Part shown: in pieces, positions 28,070 through 38,560 of the stretch
Layout: every line of letters starts with the position of its first letter
How positions within the stretch are numbered: the first letter of the stretch is position 1
Source of the DNA: an uncultured Methanobrevibacter sp.
GTDB taxonomy: Archaea; Methanobacteriota; Methanobacteria; Methanobacteriales; Methanobacteriaceae
Assembly: GCA_946541845.1 (NCBI GenBank)
Contig: CAMNJW010000006.1
Span: forward strand, 1-48,249
DNA length: 48,249 bases
Reading direction: 5' to 3'
Notes under the pieces: generated by a model
Seen by the model: the letters and a program-made list of their open reading frames with translations, nothing else
Database searches by the model: none
Told to the model about the DNA's origin: nothing
Program-made: the position numbers and the translations under genes

Positions 28070-29567
28070 AAACTGCTTCTCTCCATTGACAGTACTCGTG
28101 TTTGTTATCTACAAGTGATGCAGCAGCACAGTTTTTACATCCTCTTACAGGAGATCCTGGTGCTTCTTTATCAAGTGCAATAAGGTTTGTCATCATTGTT
28201 GCAGTAATAGGTTCTGATGTTAAGAGACATGGGTAGTCTGCTAATCTCATAAGTGAAGAGAATCTTACTGTAATTGCACATGCAGGGTAAGTGTATCTTT
28301 GTGGGTTCATTACGATTTCGTTGTTTAAGATTGGGCTTAAGTCAACGTCAAATCCTTTAATTTTAGGAACTAATTCTCCACCAAGACCTGCTCTTGATTT
28401 TCTTGCTCCACTGATTGCGTTGAATCCTCTGTAAATCATGTCCATGAAGTCACAGTTGTGCAATTCAGCAGCAGCTCCTCTTGTTGGATATTGTTGTACG
28501 AAGTTGTGGAATCTTTTGGAGAATAAGTCAACAACCATAGGTGCGTTGAATCCATCTAGTTCTAAGATAAATTCTGTTGCACATGCAGATGAACCTGTTG
28601 CAAGGTTCAATACATTGAATGGTGATTGATAGTTGTCTAAGTTTCCTCTTAATGTTGCTTCGATTACTTCAGCAGTAGCTTGGACAATCGCCAATGTTAC
28701 GTCATCCTTACACATGTTGTAAGTGGATTGACCGATATGGTGTCCGATATCTCCAACACAGTATGCAGGAACAGTTACGATGTTTCCGTAGTGTACTCCA
28801 TCATCCATTGCAGCTTTAACAGTTGCAGTCATTGCTTTTTTGTATTTGTTCATGTAGTCCCTTACATCAAATGAAGAGTGGTCTGCATCATCCATCAATT
28901 CTCCTTGTGCTTCAATAGGGTTTTTGTAGACATTTTGCAATGTTGCTATTTCTTTTTCGGTTGCTTCAGCAGCAGTTGCACCTGCTTCAATAGCGTTAGC
29001 AAAAGCGTCCCCAATTCCGTAAGAAGTGTTCATACCCCAAGATTTTGCAGATAAGATTGCTTGTTTGTGAGCTACTGGAATGTCTGTTTTTTGCAATATT
29101 TGATTTACTACATTACTGGTACTTCCAGGCATCAATGCAAAGTCCACTACACAAGTAGGTCCATAAAATCCACCATATCTTCTGATAGATTCTTTAGCAA
29201 CAATTGCTTCATTATCAGCGATAGCCTGGATGAATTTATCTACACTGTCTGCAAAGTCACCATCTTCTTCACATAAAATTTCTAAAACTGGAGGAGTTTG
29301 GAAATGTTCAATGAACGGATCATCTTCACATTTTAAAGTATCTGTAATGGAAGATAAAATTTCAAAATGGTTTTTAACAGAGTCTTTGTGCAAGTTTATT
29401 ACTGATTCAGCTTGGTTATCCAATGCAGTCATGCCAGAAACAGCATCAGCATAAGGTTTTGCATCAGTTATTTTAAAATCATTGTACCTATTTTCTGATA
29501 TAACAGCAATGTCAGCTTTTTGAGCAGCCATTGACTCGTTAATCATCTTTTCATATAACTCTCTCAT
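28068..29567 (-). CDS. DUF2193 family protein, methanogen-specific, function unknown
   Basis: A soluble protein of 499 residues that I assign, from general appearance and length, to the archaeal DUF2193 family. ATG at 29567 is chosen: AGGTGA lies 5 bases upstream, whereas the GTG at 29576 is inside that site. There is no signal peptide or membrane helix. Many conserved-looking motifs surround Cys and His: GFYGPTCVVDFALMPGS, HYGNIVTVPAYCVGDIGHHIG, ATGSSACATEF, and a C-terminal CKNC...C cluster that could bind a metal or Fe-S centre. The reaction is unknown. The gene heads an operon with the aquaporin, so a link to a small uncharged solute passing that channel is possible but unproven. Confidence 0.65.
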   Translation of the reverse strand: MRELYEKMINESMAAQKADIAVISENRYNDFKITDAKPYADAVSGMTALDNQAESVINLHKDSVKNHFEILSSITDTLKCEDDPFIEHFQTPPVLEILCEEDGDFADSVDKFIQAIADNEAIVAKESIRRYGGFYGPTCVVDFALMPGSTSNVVNQILQKTDIPVAHKQAILSAKSWGMNTSYGIGDAFANAIEAGATAAEATEKEIATLQNVYKNPIEAQGELMDDADHSSFDVRDYMNKYKKAMTATVKAAMDDGVHYGNIVTVPAYCVGDIGHHIGQSTYNMCKDDVTLAIVQATAEVIEATLRGNLDNYQSPFNVLNLATGSSACATEFILELDGFNAPMVVDLFSKRFHNFVQQYPTRGAAAELHNCDFMDMIYRGFNAISGARKSRAGLGGELVPKIKGFDVDLSPILNNEIVMNPQRYTYPACAITVRFSSLMRLADYPCLLTSEPITATMMTNLIALDKEAPGSPVRGCKNCAAASLVDNKHEYCQWREAV

Positions 29568-29572
29568 TATTA

Positions 29573-29578
29573 TCACCT
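29573..29578 (-). promoter_or_regulatory. ribosome binding site deciding the DUF2193 start
   Basis: AGGTGA 5 bases before ATG 29567; the upstream GTG is part of the site itself. Confidence 0.55.
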
Positions 29579-29632
29579 AAAATAACAAGTGTACTACTAA
29601 TAGGCTTTAAACCAGTATTTAAAGTTAACTAT

Positions 29633-29671
29633 TATTAGCTAATAGAAAGTTTATTCAGTAAAATATATAAA
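29633..29671 (-). promoter_or_regulatory. possible promoter region of the DUF2193-aquaporin operon
   Basis: TTTATATA (29671-29664, minus strand) resembles an archaeal TATA box, and the 12-bp palindrome TATTAGCTAATA (29633-29644) would lie near the resulting start site. A second candidate TATA (TTTAAATA, near 29623-29616) is closer to the gene. Which is used cannot be told. Confidence 0.25.
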
Positions 29672-29819
29672 TTTATTGAAAAAAATTTAAAAAAATTAAA
29701 TTATATAATATATTTTTTTTAAAATATAACAATAATAATGAACATCATTATAGAGAATTTATATGAAAAATAGTAATATTGAATAAAATTATTAAAAAAA
29801 GTTATAAAAAATAATAAAA

Positions 29820-29850
29820 TAGAAGATATCTCATTTTCCTATATCTTCTA
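29820..29850 (-). terminator. hairpin around the uvrA stop codon
   Basis: TAGAAGATAT (29820-29829) and ATATCTTCTA (29841-29850) pair perfectly over 10 bp; the TGA stop (29831-29833) is in the 11-base loop. An A/T-rich tract follows. Confidence 0.55.
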
Positions 29851-32719
29851 CCAATTCCTTTGCATAAGGTGTGATGTTTTCGTCAAGCATTTTTTCCAAG
29901 AACTGACCGGTGTAGGTTCCGGCCTCTGCAATCTCTTCAGGAGTTCCGGTAGCAATTACCTGACCACCCCCATCTCCACCTTCAGGACCGAGGTCAATGA
30001 TATGGTCTGCGGTTTTGATTACATCCAGGTTATGCTCAATGACAACAACAGAATTTCCTGCATCGGTCAATCTTGCTAGAACCTCTAACAGCCTTTTAAT
30101 ATCAGCAAAATGAAGACCGGTTGTCGGCTCATCTAAAATGTATAATGTCTTGCCAGTGCTTGTTCTGGACAATTCTTTAGCCAACTTAATTCTTTGAGCT
30201 TCCCCTCCGGAAAGTGTTGTCGCAGGCTGTCCTATTTTCATATAACCTAATCCAACATCATATAATGTTTGAAGTTTTTTGGTGATTTTTGGAATGTTTT
30301 CAAAGAATTCCAATGCCTCTTCTACAGTCATTTCCAAGACTTCATAGATATTTTTACCCTTGTATCTTATATCCAAAGTCTCTTCATTGTATCTTTTACC
30401 TCCACAAACTTCACATGGAACATATACATCCGCTAAGAAGTGCATTTCAATCTGAACAATTCCATCACCGGAACATGCCTCACATCTTCCTCCCTTAACG
30501 TTGAATGAGAATCTTCCAGGTTTATAACCTCTTGCTTTAGATTCAGGAGTATTTGCAAATAGTTCACGAATGTCAGTAAATACACCAGTGTAAGTTGCAG
30601 GATTTGACCTTGGAGTTCTTCCGATAGGTTTTTGGTCTATTGCAATTACCTTGTCAATGTGTTCCAATCCTTCAATTTCCTTATATTTGCCGGCAAACAT
30701 GAATTTCTTGGATAATTTACCGTGAGCTCCCTTGTATAAGATTTCATTAATCAGACTACTTTTACCTGATCCACTCACTCCTGTTACACATGTGAACTTA
30801 CCTAATGGAATTTCAACATCAATATCCTTGAGATTATTTTGTTCAGCTCCAATAATCTTAATACATTTACCATTTCCAGGGCGTCTTTCCTTAGGAATAT
30901 CAATTTTTTTAGTTCTTGAGATATATTGTCCTGTGATTGAATCAGGATTGCTCATTATGTCAAGAGGTGTTCCTTGAGCCACAACCTTACCACCATGCTC
31001 ACCAGCACCAGGACCAATGTCTACAACATAATCCGCTGACAAGATTGTCTCTTCGTCATGTTCAACAACTACCAAGGTATTTCCCAAGTCTTTAAGTCTT
31101 TTAAGTGCTTCAATAAGTTTTATATTATCCCTTTGGTGAAGTCCGATACTTGGCTCGTCCAAAATATATAATACACCTACAAGCCCTGAACCGATTTGGG
31201 TTGCCAAACGTATACGTTGTGCTTCTCCACCAGATAATGTACCTGAGGACCTTGACATTGATAAATAGTCAAGACCAACTTCCACCAGGAAACTTAATCT
31301 TTCTTTAATCTCTTTTAAGACTTCCTTTGCAATGAAGTTTTCTCTTTCTGTAAGTTCCAAATCCTGGAAAAACTGATAAGAATCCTTGATTGCCAAATCA
31401 CAAACATCAATGATTGACTTTCCGCCGACAGTTACGGCCAATATCTCAGGTCTTAAACGTTTACCGTCACAAACATAACATTTCCTGTCTGACATGAACT
31501 TTGAGAGGTATTTTCTTGAATAGCTTGACTTGGTTTCAAAGTACAATCTTTGCATTCTTGGAACAACACCTTCAAATTTACGGTTCACCATGTAGGATTT
31601 GTTCCTTCTCTTAAAAGTGAATGGAATTTTCTCATTGCAACCAAAAAGAATTGTATCCTGATGTTCTTTAGACAGCTCTTCAAATGGAGTGTCCATGCTG
31701 AAATTGAAATATTTTGATACTGCATCAAGCATTTGGAAATAGTAATTTTCCCTTTTGGCAGAGCTTGCCCATGGCACAATAGCTCCCTCATTTAATGTCA
31801 ATGATTTGTCCGGAACCACCAAATCGGGGTCAATTTCCATTTTTGAACCTATTCCGTTACATTCAGGACATGCCCCTTGAGGCGCATTGAATGAAAACAT
31901 CCTTGGAGTAAGCTCCTCAAAGTTTATTCCACAGTCCACACATGCGAAGTGTTCGGAATATTTTTTCTCATATTCCTTGTCTCCGTTGTCAAATAATACA
32001 GTGATTAAACCGTTAGTGAATTCCGCTGCGGTTTCAAGTGAATCCACAAGCCTTCTTTTAAAGTCAACATCCTTTCTTATTTTAAGTCTGTCCACTACAA
32101 CATCAATATCATGCCTGTAAGTCTTTGCAAGGTTAATGTCCTCATCCAAATCTTTTATTTCACCATCAACGCGAACCCTTACAAATCCATTATTTCTCAA
32201 ATCTTCCAAAACATCCTTAAACTGGCCTTTCTTATCACGGACGATAGGTGACAAAATCTGGATTTTAACTCCTTCACCCTCTTCAATAATGGATTCTCCG
32301 ATTTGTCCGATGGTCTGCTGTGAAATTTCCTTTCCACAATTAGGACAATGAGGAATTCCTATTCTTGCAAATAATAATCTCAAATAATCATAAATTTCTG
32401 TAATTGTTCCTACGGTAGATCTTGGATTTTCCCTTGTAGTTTTTTGGTCAATTGAAATAGCAGGAGACAAACCTTCAATGGATTCCATTTCCGGTTTTTT
32501 CATCTGACCCAAGAACTGTCTTGCATAAGCAGATAATGATTCAACATATCTACGCTGTCCTTCAGCATAAATTGTATCAAAAGCTAGTGAAGACTTTCCA
32601 GACCCACTCAGACCTGTAATTACAATGAATTCATCACGGGGGACACTTACATCAATATCCTGCAAATTGTGCTCACGTGCACCCTTGATGACAATTTGTT
32701 TCTTATCTTCATTAGTCAT
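29831..32719 (-). CDS. uvrA: excinuclease ABC subunit A
   Basis: A full-length UvrA (962 residues), the damage-recognition ATPase of nucleotide excision repair. Two ABC ATPase units are visible: Walker [10 protein letters not shown] near residue 34 with signature [12 protein letters not shown] near residue 500, and Walker [10 protein letters not shown] near residue 652 with signature [12 protein letters not shown] near residue 842. Zinc sites are intact (CPNC with CVDC/CPEC region, CYVCDG, and CEACSGDG with CEVCGG). A strong AGGAG ribosome site precedes ATG. UvrABC in archaea is generally regarded as acquired from bacteria. uvrB is nearby, but glnK and amt stand between, so they are not in one simple operon. 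uvrC is not in this window. Confidence 0.97.
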   Translation of the reverse strand: MTNEDKKQIVIKGAREHNLQDIDVSVPRDEFIVITGLSGSGKSSLAFDTIYAEGQRRYVESLSAYARQFLGQMKKPEMESIEGLSPAISIDQKTTRENPRSTVGTITEIYDYLRLLFARIGIPHCPNCGKEISQQTIGQIGESIIEEGEGVKIQILSPIVRDKKGQFKDVLEDLRNNGFVRVRVDGEIKDLDEDINLAKTYRHDIDVVVDRLKIRKDVDFKRRLVDSLETAAEFTNGLITVLFDNGDKEYEKKYSEHFACVDCGINFEELTPRMFSFNAPQGACPECNGIGSKMEIDPDLVVPDKSLTLNEGAIVPWASSAKRENYYFQMLDAVSKYFNFSMDTPFEELSKEHQDTILFGCNEKIPFTFKRRNKSYMVNRKFEGVVPRMQRLYFETKSSYSRKYLSKFMSDRKCYVCDGKRLRPEILAVTVGGKSIIDVCDLAIKDSYQFFQDLELTERENFIAKEVLKEIKERLSFLVEVGLDYLSMSRSSGTLSGGEAQRIRLATQIGSGLVGVLYILDEPSIGLHQRDNIKLIEALKRLKDLGNTLVVVEHDEETILSADYVVDIGPGAGEHGGKVVAQGTPLDIMSNPDSITGQYISRTKKIDIPKERRPGNGKCIKIIGAEQNNLKDIDVEIPLGKFTCVTGVSGSGKSSLINEILYKGAHGKLSKKFMFAGKYKEIEGLEHIDKVIAIDQKPIGRTPRSNPATYTGVFTDIRELFANTPESKARGYKPGRFSFNVKGGRCEACSGDGIVQIEMHFLADVYVPCEVCGGKRYNEETLDIRYKGKNIYEVLEMTVEEALEFFENIPKITKKLQTLYDVGLGYMKIGQPATTLSGGEAQRIKLAKELSRTSTGKTLYILDEPTTGLHFADIKRLLEVLARLTDAGNSVVVIEHNLDVIKTADHIIDLGPEGGDGGGQVIATGTPEEIAEAGTYTGQFLEKMLDENITPYAKELVEDIGK

Positions 32720-32852
32720 AATAATCTCCTAAAATTAGTTATATAATATTAGAACAAACTCATTTATAAAATCTTTTAGAGAGCATTTGAAAAGTAAAAA
32801 AATAATAAAATTATAAAAAAAAGAAAAAAAGGAGATAATTATTATAAGTCAG

Positions 32853-33203
<351 letters not shown>

Positions 33204-33206
33204 TCA

Positions 33207-34415
33207 TTAAAGTCTATAACCAGACTCCTCATGCAATGCGGAGTCAAGACCAGTGATTTCTTGTCTATCTTCTACTCTTAATCCTATTGTTATATCTAGT
33301 GCTTTTGCTATTAATAAACTTACCACAAATGTATAAATTGCAGTTGCAACAACAGCTATGACCTGAACTGTCAATTGAGACGGGTTTCCATAAAACAATC
33401 CTGCAGCACCATTAATTGCCGGAGATGCAAAAAGTCCTGTGGCAATCAAACCCCAAACGCCTGAAAGACCGTGCACTCCAAATACATCCAGGGCATCATC
33501 ATAGCCGAATTTAGCCTTAAGATTGTATACTGCATAATAGGAAATCAGTGATGCGCCTAATCCAATGACAATTGAACCTGAAAGGGGAACAAAACCTGCA
33601 GCAGGAGTAATAGCAACCAGACCTGCAACTGCACCGGTGATTGCACCTAACACTGTTGGTTTTCCAACCTTGATTACATCCATAATGACCCATACAATCA
33701 TTGCAACCGCAGCTGCAGTATTTGAAACCAGAATTGCGGAACCTGCCAATCCATTAGCTGCAAGAGCAGATCCTCCGTTGAATCCCATCCATCCAAACCA
33801 TAAAAATCCTGCTCCCAAAATGGAATATCCCAAGTTATGCGGAAGCAATGATGTATCTTTCCGTTTTCCTAGTATAAGTGCCAGTGCAAGAGCTGAAAAT
33901 CCTGAGTTTACCTCAACGGCAACTCCTCCCGCAAAATCAATTGCACCTAAGTTCATTAACCATCCGCCACCCCAAATCCAATGGCACACAGGGATGTAGA
34001 TTAATGTCACCCATAATACTGTAAAAATCACCCATGCTTTTGTTTTCATCCTTCCAACAATTGAACCGGACACGATTGCTGCAGTAAGTGCTGCAAAAGT
34101 TAATTGAAAACCGGCAAAGACAAATGTTGGGATAGTACCAGTTAATGAATCAACTCCTATCCCCTCCATGAACAGGTTTTCCGGTATTCCAATCAACCCT
34201 GCAAGGCTGGCTGTTGAAAATGACAATTGATAACCATATAAAATCCAGATTATGCTAGCAATTGCAAATGCTATTAAAGATAAAAACATTGAGTTTAAAA
34301 CGTTCTTTCTTTTTGATAATCCTCCATAAAAAAATGCTATGCCTGGAACGCTCATTAACAAAACCATAATTGTTGCAACAAGCATCCATGCAGTATTTCC
34401 TGTACTTAAAACCAT
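33207..34415 (-). CDS. amt: ammonium transporter Amt
   Basis: A membrane protein of about 402 residues with eleven hydrophobic helices. Family hallmarks are present: the amino-terminal FFYGGL motif, the twin-His pore region ([10 protein letters not shown] with [12 protein letters not shown]), and [17 protein letters not shown]. Translation probably begins at ATG 34415; a GTG at 34424 in the same frame is the alternative and would add three residues. Amt imports ammonium/ammonia. It heads an amt-glnK operon whose promoter carries a GGAA-N6-TTCC element, so expression should rise when nitrogen is scarce. It is not cotranscribed with the uvrB gene upstream, which has its own hairpin end. Confidence 0.95.
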   Translation of the reverse strand: MVLSTGNTAWMLVATIMVLLMSVPGIAFFYGGLSKRKNVLNSMFLSLIAFAIASIIWILYGYQLSFSTASLAGLIGIPENLFMEGIGVDSLTGTIPTFVFAGFQLTFAALTAAIVSGSIVGRMKTKAWVIFTVLWVTLIYIPVCHWIWGGGWLMNLGAIDFAGGVAVEVNSGFSALALALILGKRKDTSLLPHNLGYSILGAGFLWFGWMGFNGGSALAANGLAGSAILVSNTAAAVAMIVWVIMDVIKVGKPTVLGAITGAVAGLVAITPAAGFVPLSGSIVIGLGASLISYYAVYNLKAKFGYDDALDVFGVHGLSGVWGLIATGLFASPAINGAAGLFYGNPSQLTVQVIAVVATAIYTFVVSLLIAKALDITIGLRVEDRQEITGLDSALHEESGYRL

Positions 34416-34451
34416 AATAATCACTAATAAAATTTAACGGAACATAACTGT

Positions 34452-34467
34452 CGGAAGATATATTCCG
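34452..34467. promoter_or_regulatory. NrpR-type operator of amt-glnK
   Basis: CGGAAGATATATTCCG contains GGAA-N6-TTCC exactly, the nitrogen-repressor (NrpR) operator known from methanogens. It lies just downstream of a TATA-like TTTATATA (34498-34491, minus strand), about where transcription should begin, 36 bases upstream of the amt ATG. A further GGAA half-site occurs at 34439. Confidence 0.8.
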
Positions 34468-34490
34468 ATATAATATATTATAAAAAATAG

Positions 34491-34498
34491 TATATAAA
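34491..34498 (-). promoter_or_regulatory. probable TATA box of amt-glnK
   Basis: TTTATATA on the minus strand, about 26 bases before the predicted start point that the NrpR-type operator covers. The AT-rich run 34467-34480 is an alternative. Confidence 0.45.
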
Positions 34499-34519
34499 GG
34501 TTATCAAAATTATAAAAAA

Positions 34520-34537
34520 AATAATAAAAATATTATT
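34520..34537 (-). terminator. hairpin containing the uvrB stop codon
   Basis: AATAATA and TATTATT form a perfect 7-bp stem with an AAAA loop; the TAA stop (34533-34535) is in the stem and a T-run follows on the minus strand. All A/T, so weaker than the other hairpins. Confidence 0.45.
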
Positions 34538-36500
34538 TGTCAAATCCTTTCAATGCATAAAGCTTATTTCTCAACTCAGCTGCCCTTTCAAAGTCAAGTC
34601 TTGCAGCAGCCTCCTTCATGTCTTTTTCAAGGTCTTTAATTAACAGTTGAAGCTCATCCTTAGGCATCTTGTCAACTTCAGCACCTGTGAGGCCTTTGTA
34701 TTTTTCCTCTTCTTCGGCCATTTTCTCTTTCAGAGTTCTTTGAGTTGATTTTGGAGTGATTCCATGAACCTCATTGTATTTCATTTGCAGCTTACGCCTT
34801 TTAAGTGTGGTGTCATACGCCTTTCTGACGGAATCGGTCATGTCATCCACATACATTATAACACGTCCATTGACGTTTCTTGCCGCACGGCCTATTGTCT
34901 GTATCAGGGAGGTCTCGTTTCTTAAGAATCCTTCCTTATCCGCATCCAAAATAGCCACTAAAGAAACTTCCGGAAGATCCAAACCCTCCCTCAAGAGGTT
35001 TACACCAACCAACACATCAAATTTACCACGCCTCAAATCGTCAACAATGTCAATACGCTCCAATGTGTCGATTTCTGAGTGCATATATCTTACCTTAACG
35101 CCGATTCTTGCATAATAATCAGTTAAATCCTCTGCCATTCTTTTGGTCAAAGTGGTTACAAGCACCCTTTCATCTTTCTTGGCAGTTTCCTTAACTTCCT
35201 TAAGCAGGTCTTCAACCTGACCTGTAACAGGCCTGATTAAAACTTCAGGGTCCACCAGTCCTGTTGGCCTGATAATTTGCTCAACTACATTTCTTGATTT
35301 TGCAAGCTCATATTGACCAGGCGTTGCTGATACATAAATCACCTGATTTACTGATGATTCAAACTCATCAAACCTTAAAGGACGGTTTTCCTTAGCTGAT
35401 GGGAGTCTAAAACCATGTTCAACTAGGGTTTCCTTACGTGCCCTGTCCCCATTATACATTCCCCTGATTTGAGGAACGGTTACATGGGACTCGTCGATTA
35501 TTGTTAAGAAGTCATCCGGGAAATACTTTAAAAGGGAATAAGGCTTTTCTCCCCATTGACGTCCGGACAGATGCATTGAATAGTTTTCTACACCCGGACA
35601 ATATCCCATTTCCTTAAGCATTTCAATATCAAAACGAGTTCTCTGCTCCAGCCTTTGCGCTTCGAGAAGCTTTCCTGTTAAATTCAACTCATCCAGCCGT
35701 TCATCCAGCTCTTGAGTTATCTTTGAAATAGCTGTATCCATCTTATCCTGGCCTACAACAAAGTGCTTTGCAGGGAAAATCATGTATCTTTGAAGTGATT
35801 CCTGTTTTTTTCCGGTGACCTTATCGATTAAACTGATAGCATCGATTTCATCACCGAACAATTCTATTCTTATTGGTGGTGTTCCATGAACTGGATTGAT
35901 TTCTATAACGTCCCCACGCACTCTAAATTGACCTCTGTCAAATTCAATATCATTACGCTCATATTGCATGAAAACTAATCTGCGAATGATTTCTGACCTG
36001 TCATAAATGTCGCCAACAGCAATTCCAAAAGCAAATTCACCGTAATCTTCAGGTGAACCTATACCATAGATACAGCTCACACTGCTTACAACAATCACAT
36101 CATCCCTTGAAAGGAGTGATTGTGTTGCGGAATGTCTCATTATATCGATATCATCATTGATTGACGCTTCCTTATCGATGAATGTGTCTGTTCTAGGAAC
36201 ATAAGCCTCAGGCTGATAATAATCATAGTAACTGACAAAATACTCGACTGCATTGTCCGGGAAAAATTCTTTGAACTCCTCATACAGCTGTGCAGCCAAT
36301 GTCTTGTTGTGAGAAATAACCAGAGTAGGTTTTTGGACTTTTTCAATGACGTTTGCCATTGTAAAAGTCTTACCTGAACCGGTAACACCCAAAAGGGTTT
36401 GGTCCTTTACTCCATTTTTTATGCCTTCAGCTAATGAATTAATGGCTTTTGGTTGATCACCTAATGGTTTATAAGGTGATTTTAGCTTGAATTCCTTCAT
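34533..36500 (-). CDS. uvrB: excinuclease ABC subunit B
   Basis: A full-length UvrB (655 residues), the helicase-like damage verifier of nucleotide excision repair. Walker A is GVTGSGKT near residue 39; the beta-hairpin [12 protein letters not shown] follows near residue 91; the DEAH-like motif is IDESHV; motif VI reads QTIGRAARN; and the C-terminal UVR motif that binds UvrC or UvrA is [14 protein letters not shown]. The gene is 5 bases after a 96-residue unknown gene and probably cotranscribed with it. Bacterial origin by transfer is the usual view for archaeal uvr genes. Confidence 0.97.
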   Translation of the reverse strand: MKEFKLKSPYKPLGDQPKAINSLAEGIKNGVKDQTLLGVTGSGKTFTMANVIEKVQKPTLVISHNKTLAAQLYEEFKEFFPDNAVEYFVSYYDYYQPEAYVPRTDTFIDKEASINDDIDIMRHSATQSLLSRDDVIVVSSVSCIYGIGSPEDYGEFAFGIAVGDIYDRSEIIRRLVFMQYERNDIEFDRGQFRVRGDVIEINPVHGTPPIRIELFGDEIDAISLIDKVTGKKQESLQRYMIFPAKHFVVGQDKMDTAISKITQELDERLDELNLTGKLLEAQRLEQRTRFDIEMLKEMGYCPGVENYSMHLSGRQWGEKPYSLLKYFPDDFLTIIDESHVTVPQIRGMYNGDRARKETLVEHGFRLPSAKENRPLRFDEFESSVNQVIYVSATPGQYELAKSRNVVEQIIRPTGLVDPEVLIRPVTGQVEDLLKEVKETAKKDERVLVTTLTKRMAEDLTDYYARIGVKVRYMHSEIDTLERIDIVDDLRRGKFDVLVGVNLLREGLDLPEVSLVAILDADKEGFLRNETSLIQTIGRAARNVNGRVIMYVDDMTDSVRKAYDTTLKRRKLQMKYNEVHGITPKSTQRTLKEKMAEEEEKYKGLTGAEVDKMPKDELQLLIKDLEKDMKEAAARLDFERAAELRNKLYALKGFDK

Positions 36501-36505
36501 GGTAT

Positions 36506-36796
36506 CTAATTTTTAATTGAAACATTGAAACTGATATGAGTATAACTTGGAGAACAGCATGGAGTTACCTTCTGGTCCCTTATTACAAGTTGCCCATATC
36601 CTTTTAAGTCCTTTTCCAAATCTCTCAGTATATTTGGAATAACTTCTGTATTATACACCTTAAGAGAACCTAAAAACACGGTTTTTGCAGCCATATTCAT
36701 GACGGATACATTTTCAACCATGTTAGGTTCTGAATATTTACTCAAAATATCGTTAGATTTATCAACTAATTCCTTTTTGATAGTTTCTTTATCCAT
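36506..36796 (-). CDS. small conserved-looking protein of unknown function
   Basis: A 96-residue soluble protein with a clear ribosome site (GAGGG, 7 bases before ATG). It is mostly helical and charged in the first 35 residues and beta-like afterwards, with a Cys-Cys pair near the end ([10 protein letters not shown]). I do not recognise its family. It sits 5 bases upstream of uvrB and 37 bases downstream of a zinc-ribbon mini-protein, so the three look like one transcript. No function is assigned. Confidence 0.65.
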   Translation of the reverse strand: MDKETIKKELVDKSNDILSKYSEPNMVENVSVMNMAAKTVFLGSLKVYNTEVIPNILRDLEKDLKGYGQLVIRDQKVTPCCSPSYTHISFNVSIKN

Positions 36797-36833
36797 TTTA
36801 TTCCCTCAGTGCAAATTAAAATATCCATCACTT

Positions 36834-36956
36834 TTAATCTAATTTTGTACCTAATATCCTGCAAAAGTTCTCAGTCTTAATATCTTCACTGCCACATCTC
36901 GGACAGATGCTTTCATCATCCGGGACCTCAATTCCACATTCCTGACAGATTCTCAT
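36834..36956 (-). CDS. zinc-ribbon mini-protein (40 residues)
   Basis: A 40-residue frame below the usual length cut-off. It has two Cys pairs, CQEC (residues 4-7) and CPRC (18-21), spaced as in rubredoxin-like zinc ribbons, followed by a short tail with one more Cys (NFCRIL). A GGGTG ribosome site stands 7 bases before the ATG. It lies between prs and the unknown gene upstream of uvrB, all on the minus strand. Such ribbons usually bind nucleic acid or a protein partner; the partner here is unknown. Confidence 0.7.
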   Translation of the reverse strand: MRICQECGIEVPDDESICPRCGSEDIKTENFCRILGTKLD

Positions 36957-36982
36957 GGATTACACCCATTTGTTTAAATAAT

Positions 36983-37010
36983 AATTCAATAAGCTTAAGT
37001 TGATTGAATT
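36983..37010. repeat. inverted repeat between prs and the zinc-ribbon gene
   Basis: AATTCAAT and ATTGAATT are perfect 8-bp arms around a 12-base spacer that itself contains the palindrome TAAGCTTA. Could be an operator for the downstream minus-strand unit or part of the prs 3' end. Confidence 0.3.
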
Positions 37011-37016
37011 AAATTA

Positions 37017-37034
37017 TGAGGGTTTAATCCCTCA
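37017..37034 (-). terminator. hairpin around the prs stop codon
   Basis: TGAGGG and CCCTCA form a perfect 6-bp GC-rich stem whose 6-base loop holds the TAA stop (37024-37026) of prs. Confidence 0.5.
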
Positions 37035-37938
37035 ATGCATCTGCAATTGATTTTGCAAGAGATACACGTGAAGTATCAGAAGATAAACTGTTAGTTCCAA
37101 TGATTTTATTAGCTCCAGCAGAATAAATCCTTGTAGCACCGTTATTGGTTAAAATAGGGTGTACGCAGCAAACGTCCACTGAGGATGCACCATACTGTTT
37201 TAGGATTTTAATTGCATTGACAATTGTTCCTCCTGTAGCTATAATATCATCTACAATGATTGCATGCATGCCTTTTACTGAATCCACATTAACGGTGTTT
37301 TCACTTTCGCTGTCGCATCTGACATCCACGATTTTAGTTTCCACCTTATCCGGTCCTAAACGTACTTTAGTCAGATATGTGCAGTCGCAACCGATAATTT
37401 CAGAAATCTCTTGTGCAAATCCGTAAGCACCTTTATCCGGAGCGATAATTAATGGTTTGTCACCGCCTTTCTTGAAGAATTTCTTATCCAGGTATTCTGC
37501 AATTGCAGGCATAGCGGAGATGTTCCTTGCCGGGATGTCAAAGAACTTGAGCACACATTCCTCATGAATGTTGAATGTGATGAATTCATCAGCGCCAGCT
37601 GCCTGGATTAAATTACAAACGATTTTAGCGGAAATTGTTTCACCAGGATTGAAACGTTTTTCCTGTCTGGCATATCCCATATATGGAACTACGGCCCTTA
37701 CCTTTTTGGCTCCCAAATCCTTAAGATTGGAAATAATAAACAATAATTCCATCAAGTTTTCGTCTTGCGGATAACCGGTTGACTGAATAACAGTAACTTC
37801 GTCATCAATTTCGCCAGTAATTCTTAAATATCTTTCTCCATCTGGAAACTTCTTAGTTTCAACATAACATAACTCTTCTCCAAGCTCACGTGCAACATGT
37901 GCAGCCAGATCTTGTGAAGATGAACCACCTATAATCAC
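37024..37938 (-). CDS. prs: ribose-phosphate pyrophosphokinase (PRPP synthetase)
   Basis: A 304-residue PRPP synthetase, which makes phosphoribosyl pyrophosphate from ribose 5-phosphate and ATP for nucleotide, histidine and tryptophan synthesis. Signature motifs: KFPDGERYLR near residue 29, YMGYARQEKRF near residue 87 (ATP and metal binding), and the PRPP loop VDDIIATGGT near residue 220. Start is GTG at 37938, with GGTG 5 bases upstream and no ATG nearby in frame. Divergent from a secreted unknown gene. Cytoplasmic. Confidence 0.95.
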   Translation of the reverse strand: MIIGGSSSQDLAAHVARELGEELCYVETKKFPDGERYLRITGEIDDEVTVIQSTGYPQDENLMELLFIISNLKDLGAKKVRAVVPYMGYARQEKRFNPGETISAKIVCNLIQAAGADEFITFNIHEECVLKFFDIPARNISAMPAIAEYLDKKFFKKGGDKPLIIAPDKGAYGFAQEISEIIGCDCTYLTKVRLGPDKVETKIVDVRCDSESENTVNVDSVKGMHAIIVDDIIATGGTIVNAIKILKQYGASSVDVCCVHPILTNNGATRIYSAGANKIIGTNSLSSDTSRVSLAKSIADALRD

Positions 37939-38029
37939 AATATCACCAAATTTTTATATGTAAATCTATATGTTTTTGATGATTAAAAAAGTTAAGTATT
38001 AATATTTAAAAGTATTATAAAAAGTAATC

Positions 38030-38542
38030 ATGAATAACGGAAATAAAATTATCATCATAATTGTCCTATTGGTTGTTGCATTTTTGGCTTCAACAATTGT
38101 AAGTCCAGTTATGATAGTTGCTGAAGATTCAACTGAAGATGCAAGTATAGACATGGCAGCATCATTTTCCCTTGCAGGATTCAAGTGGATTTATCCGGGT
38201 AGCTCAGTAAATGCTGAAGGACAGACATTGCACAATGTACACATTAATCATCCGGAAGACCCATACGGTGCAGCCCGTGACATCATGACATATTCATACG
38301 GCGTCACACCACATTTAATATTCAGTGTGAACAATGATGCGGCATCTGCCATATTCGGTGGAGATATTGTAGACAATATCCGTGCAAATGATGGATATTA
38401 CGGATATGCAAGCAATGAAAATGTCCCTGGATCAATGTCTAGAGGCGATGCAATGGAAACTGCAATGTTTAATGGCGGAGTTAACATTTTTGAAATTCCT
38501 ATACAATTACTATTGGGAAATATTAAACCGATTATTGTATAG
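38030..38542 (+). CDS. secreted or membrane-anchored protein of unknown function
   Basis: A 170-residue protein. Residues about 6-30 are a strong hydrophobic segment (IIIIIVLLVVAFLASTIV), a signal peptide or anchor, and the rest is polar with several Gly/Tyr-rich stretches (NDGYYGYASNE). I do not recognise the family. The domain after the anchor would face outside. A TATA-like ATATTTAAAAG lies about 30 bases before ATG and no Shine-Dalgarno is present, so the mRNA may be leaderless. It ends at a hairpin plus T-run and faces a zinc-ribbon membrane protein gene. Confidence 0.7.
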   Translation: MNNGNKIIIIIVLLVVAFLASTIVSPVMIVAEDSTEDASIDMAASFSLAGFKWIYPGSSVNAEGQTLHNVHINHPEDPYGAARDIMTYSYGVTPHLIFSVNNDAASAIFGGDIVDNIRANDGYYGYASNENVPGSMSRGDAMETAMFNGGVNIFEIPIQLLLGNIKPIIV

Positions 38543-38548
38543 TTTCCC
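38515..38548 (+). terminator. hairpin and T-tract after the secreted unknown gene
   Basis: GGGAAA (38515-38520) pairs with TTTCCC (38543-38548) around a loop that holds the TAG stop, followed by TTTTTTCTTTTTTT on the plus strand. Confidence 0.55.
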
Positions 38549-38560
38549 TTTTTTCTTTTT

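Noticed and set aside
33565-33999. 144-codon plus-strand frame opposite amt
   Set aside because: Antisense to a clear Amt transporter; Pro/Ala-rich composition is the mirror of membrane-helix codons.
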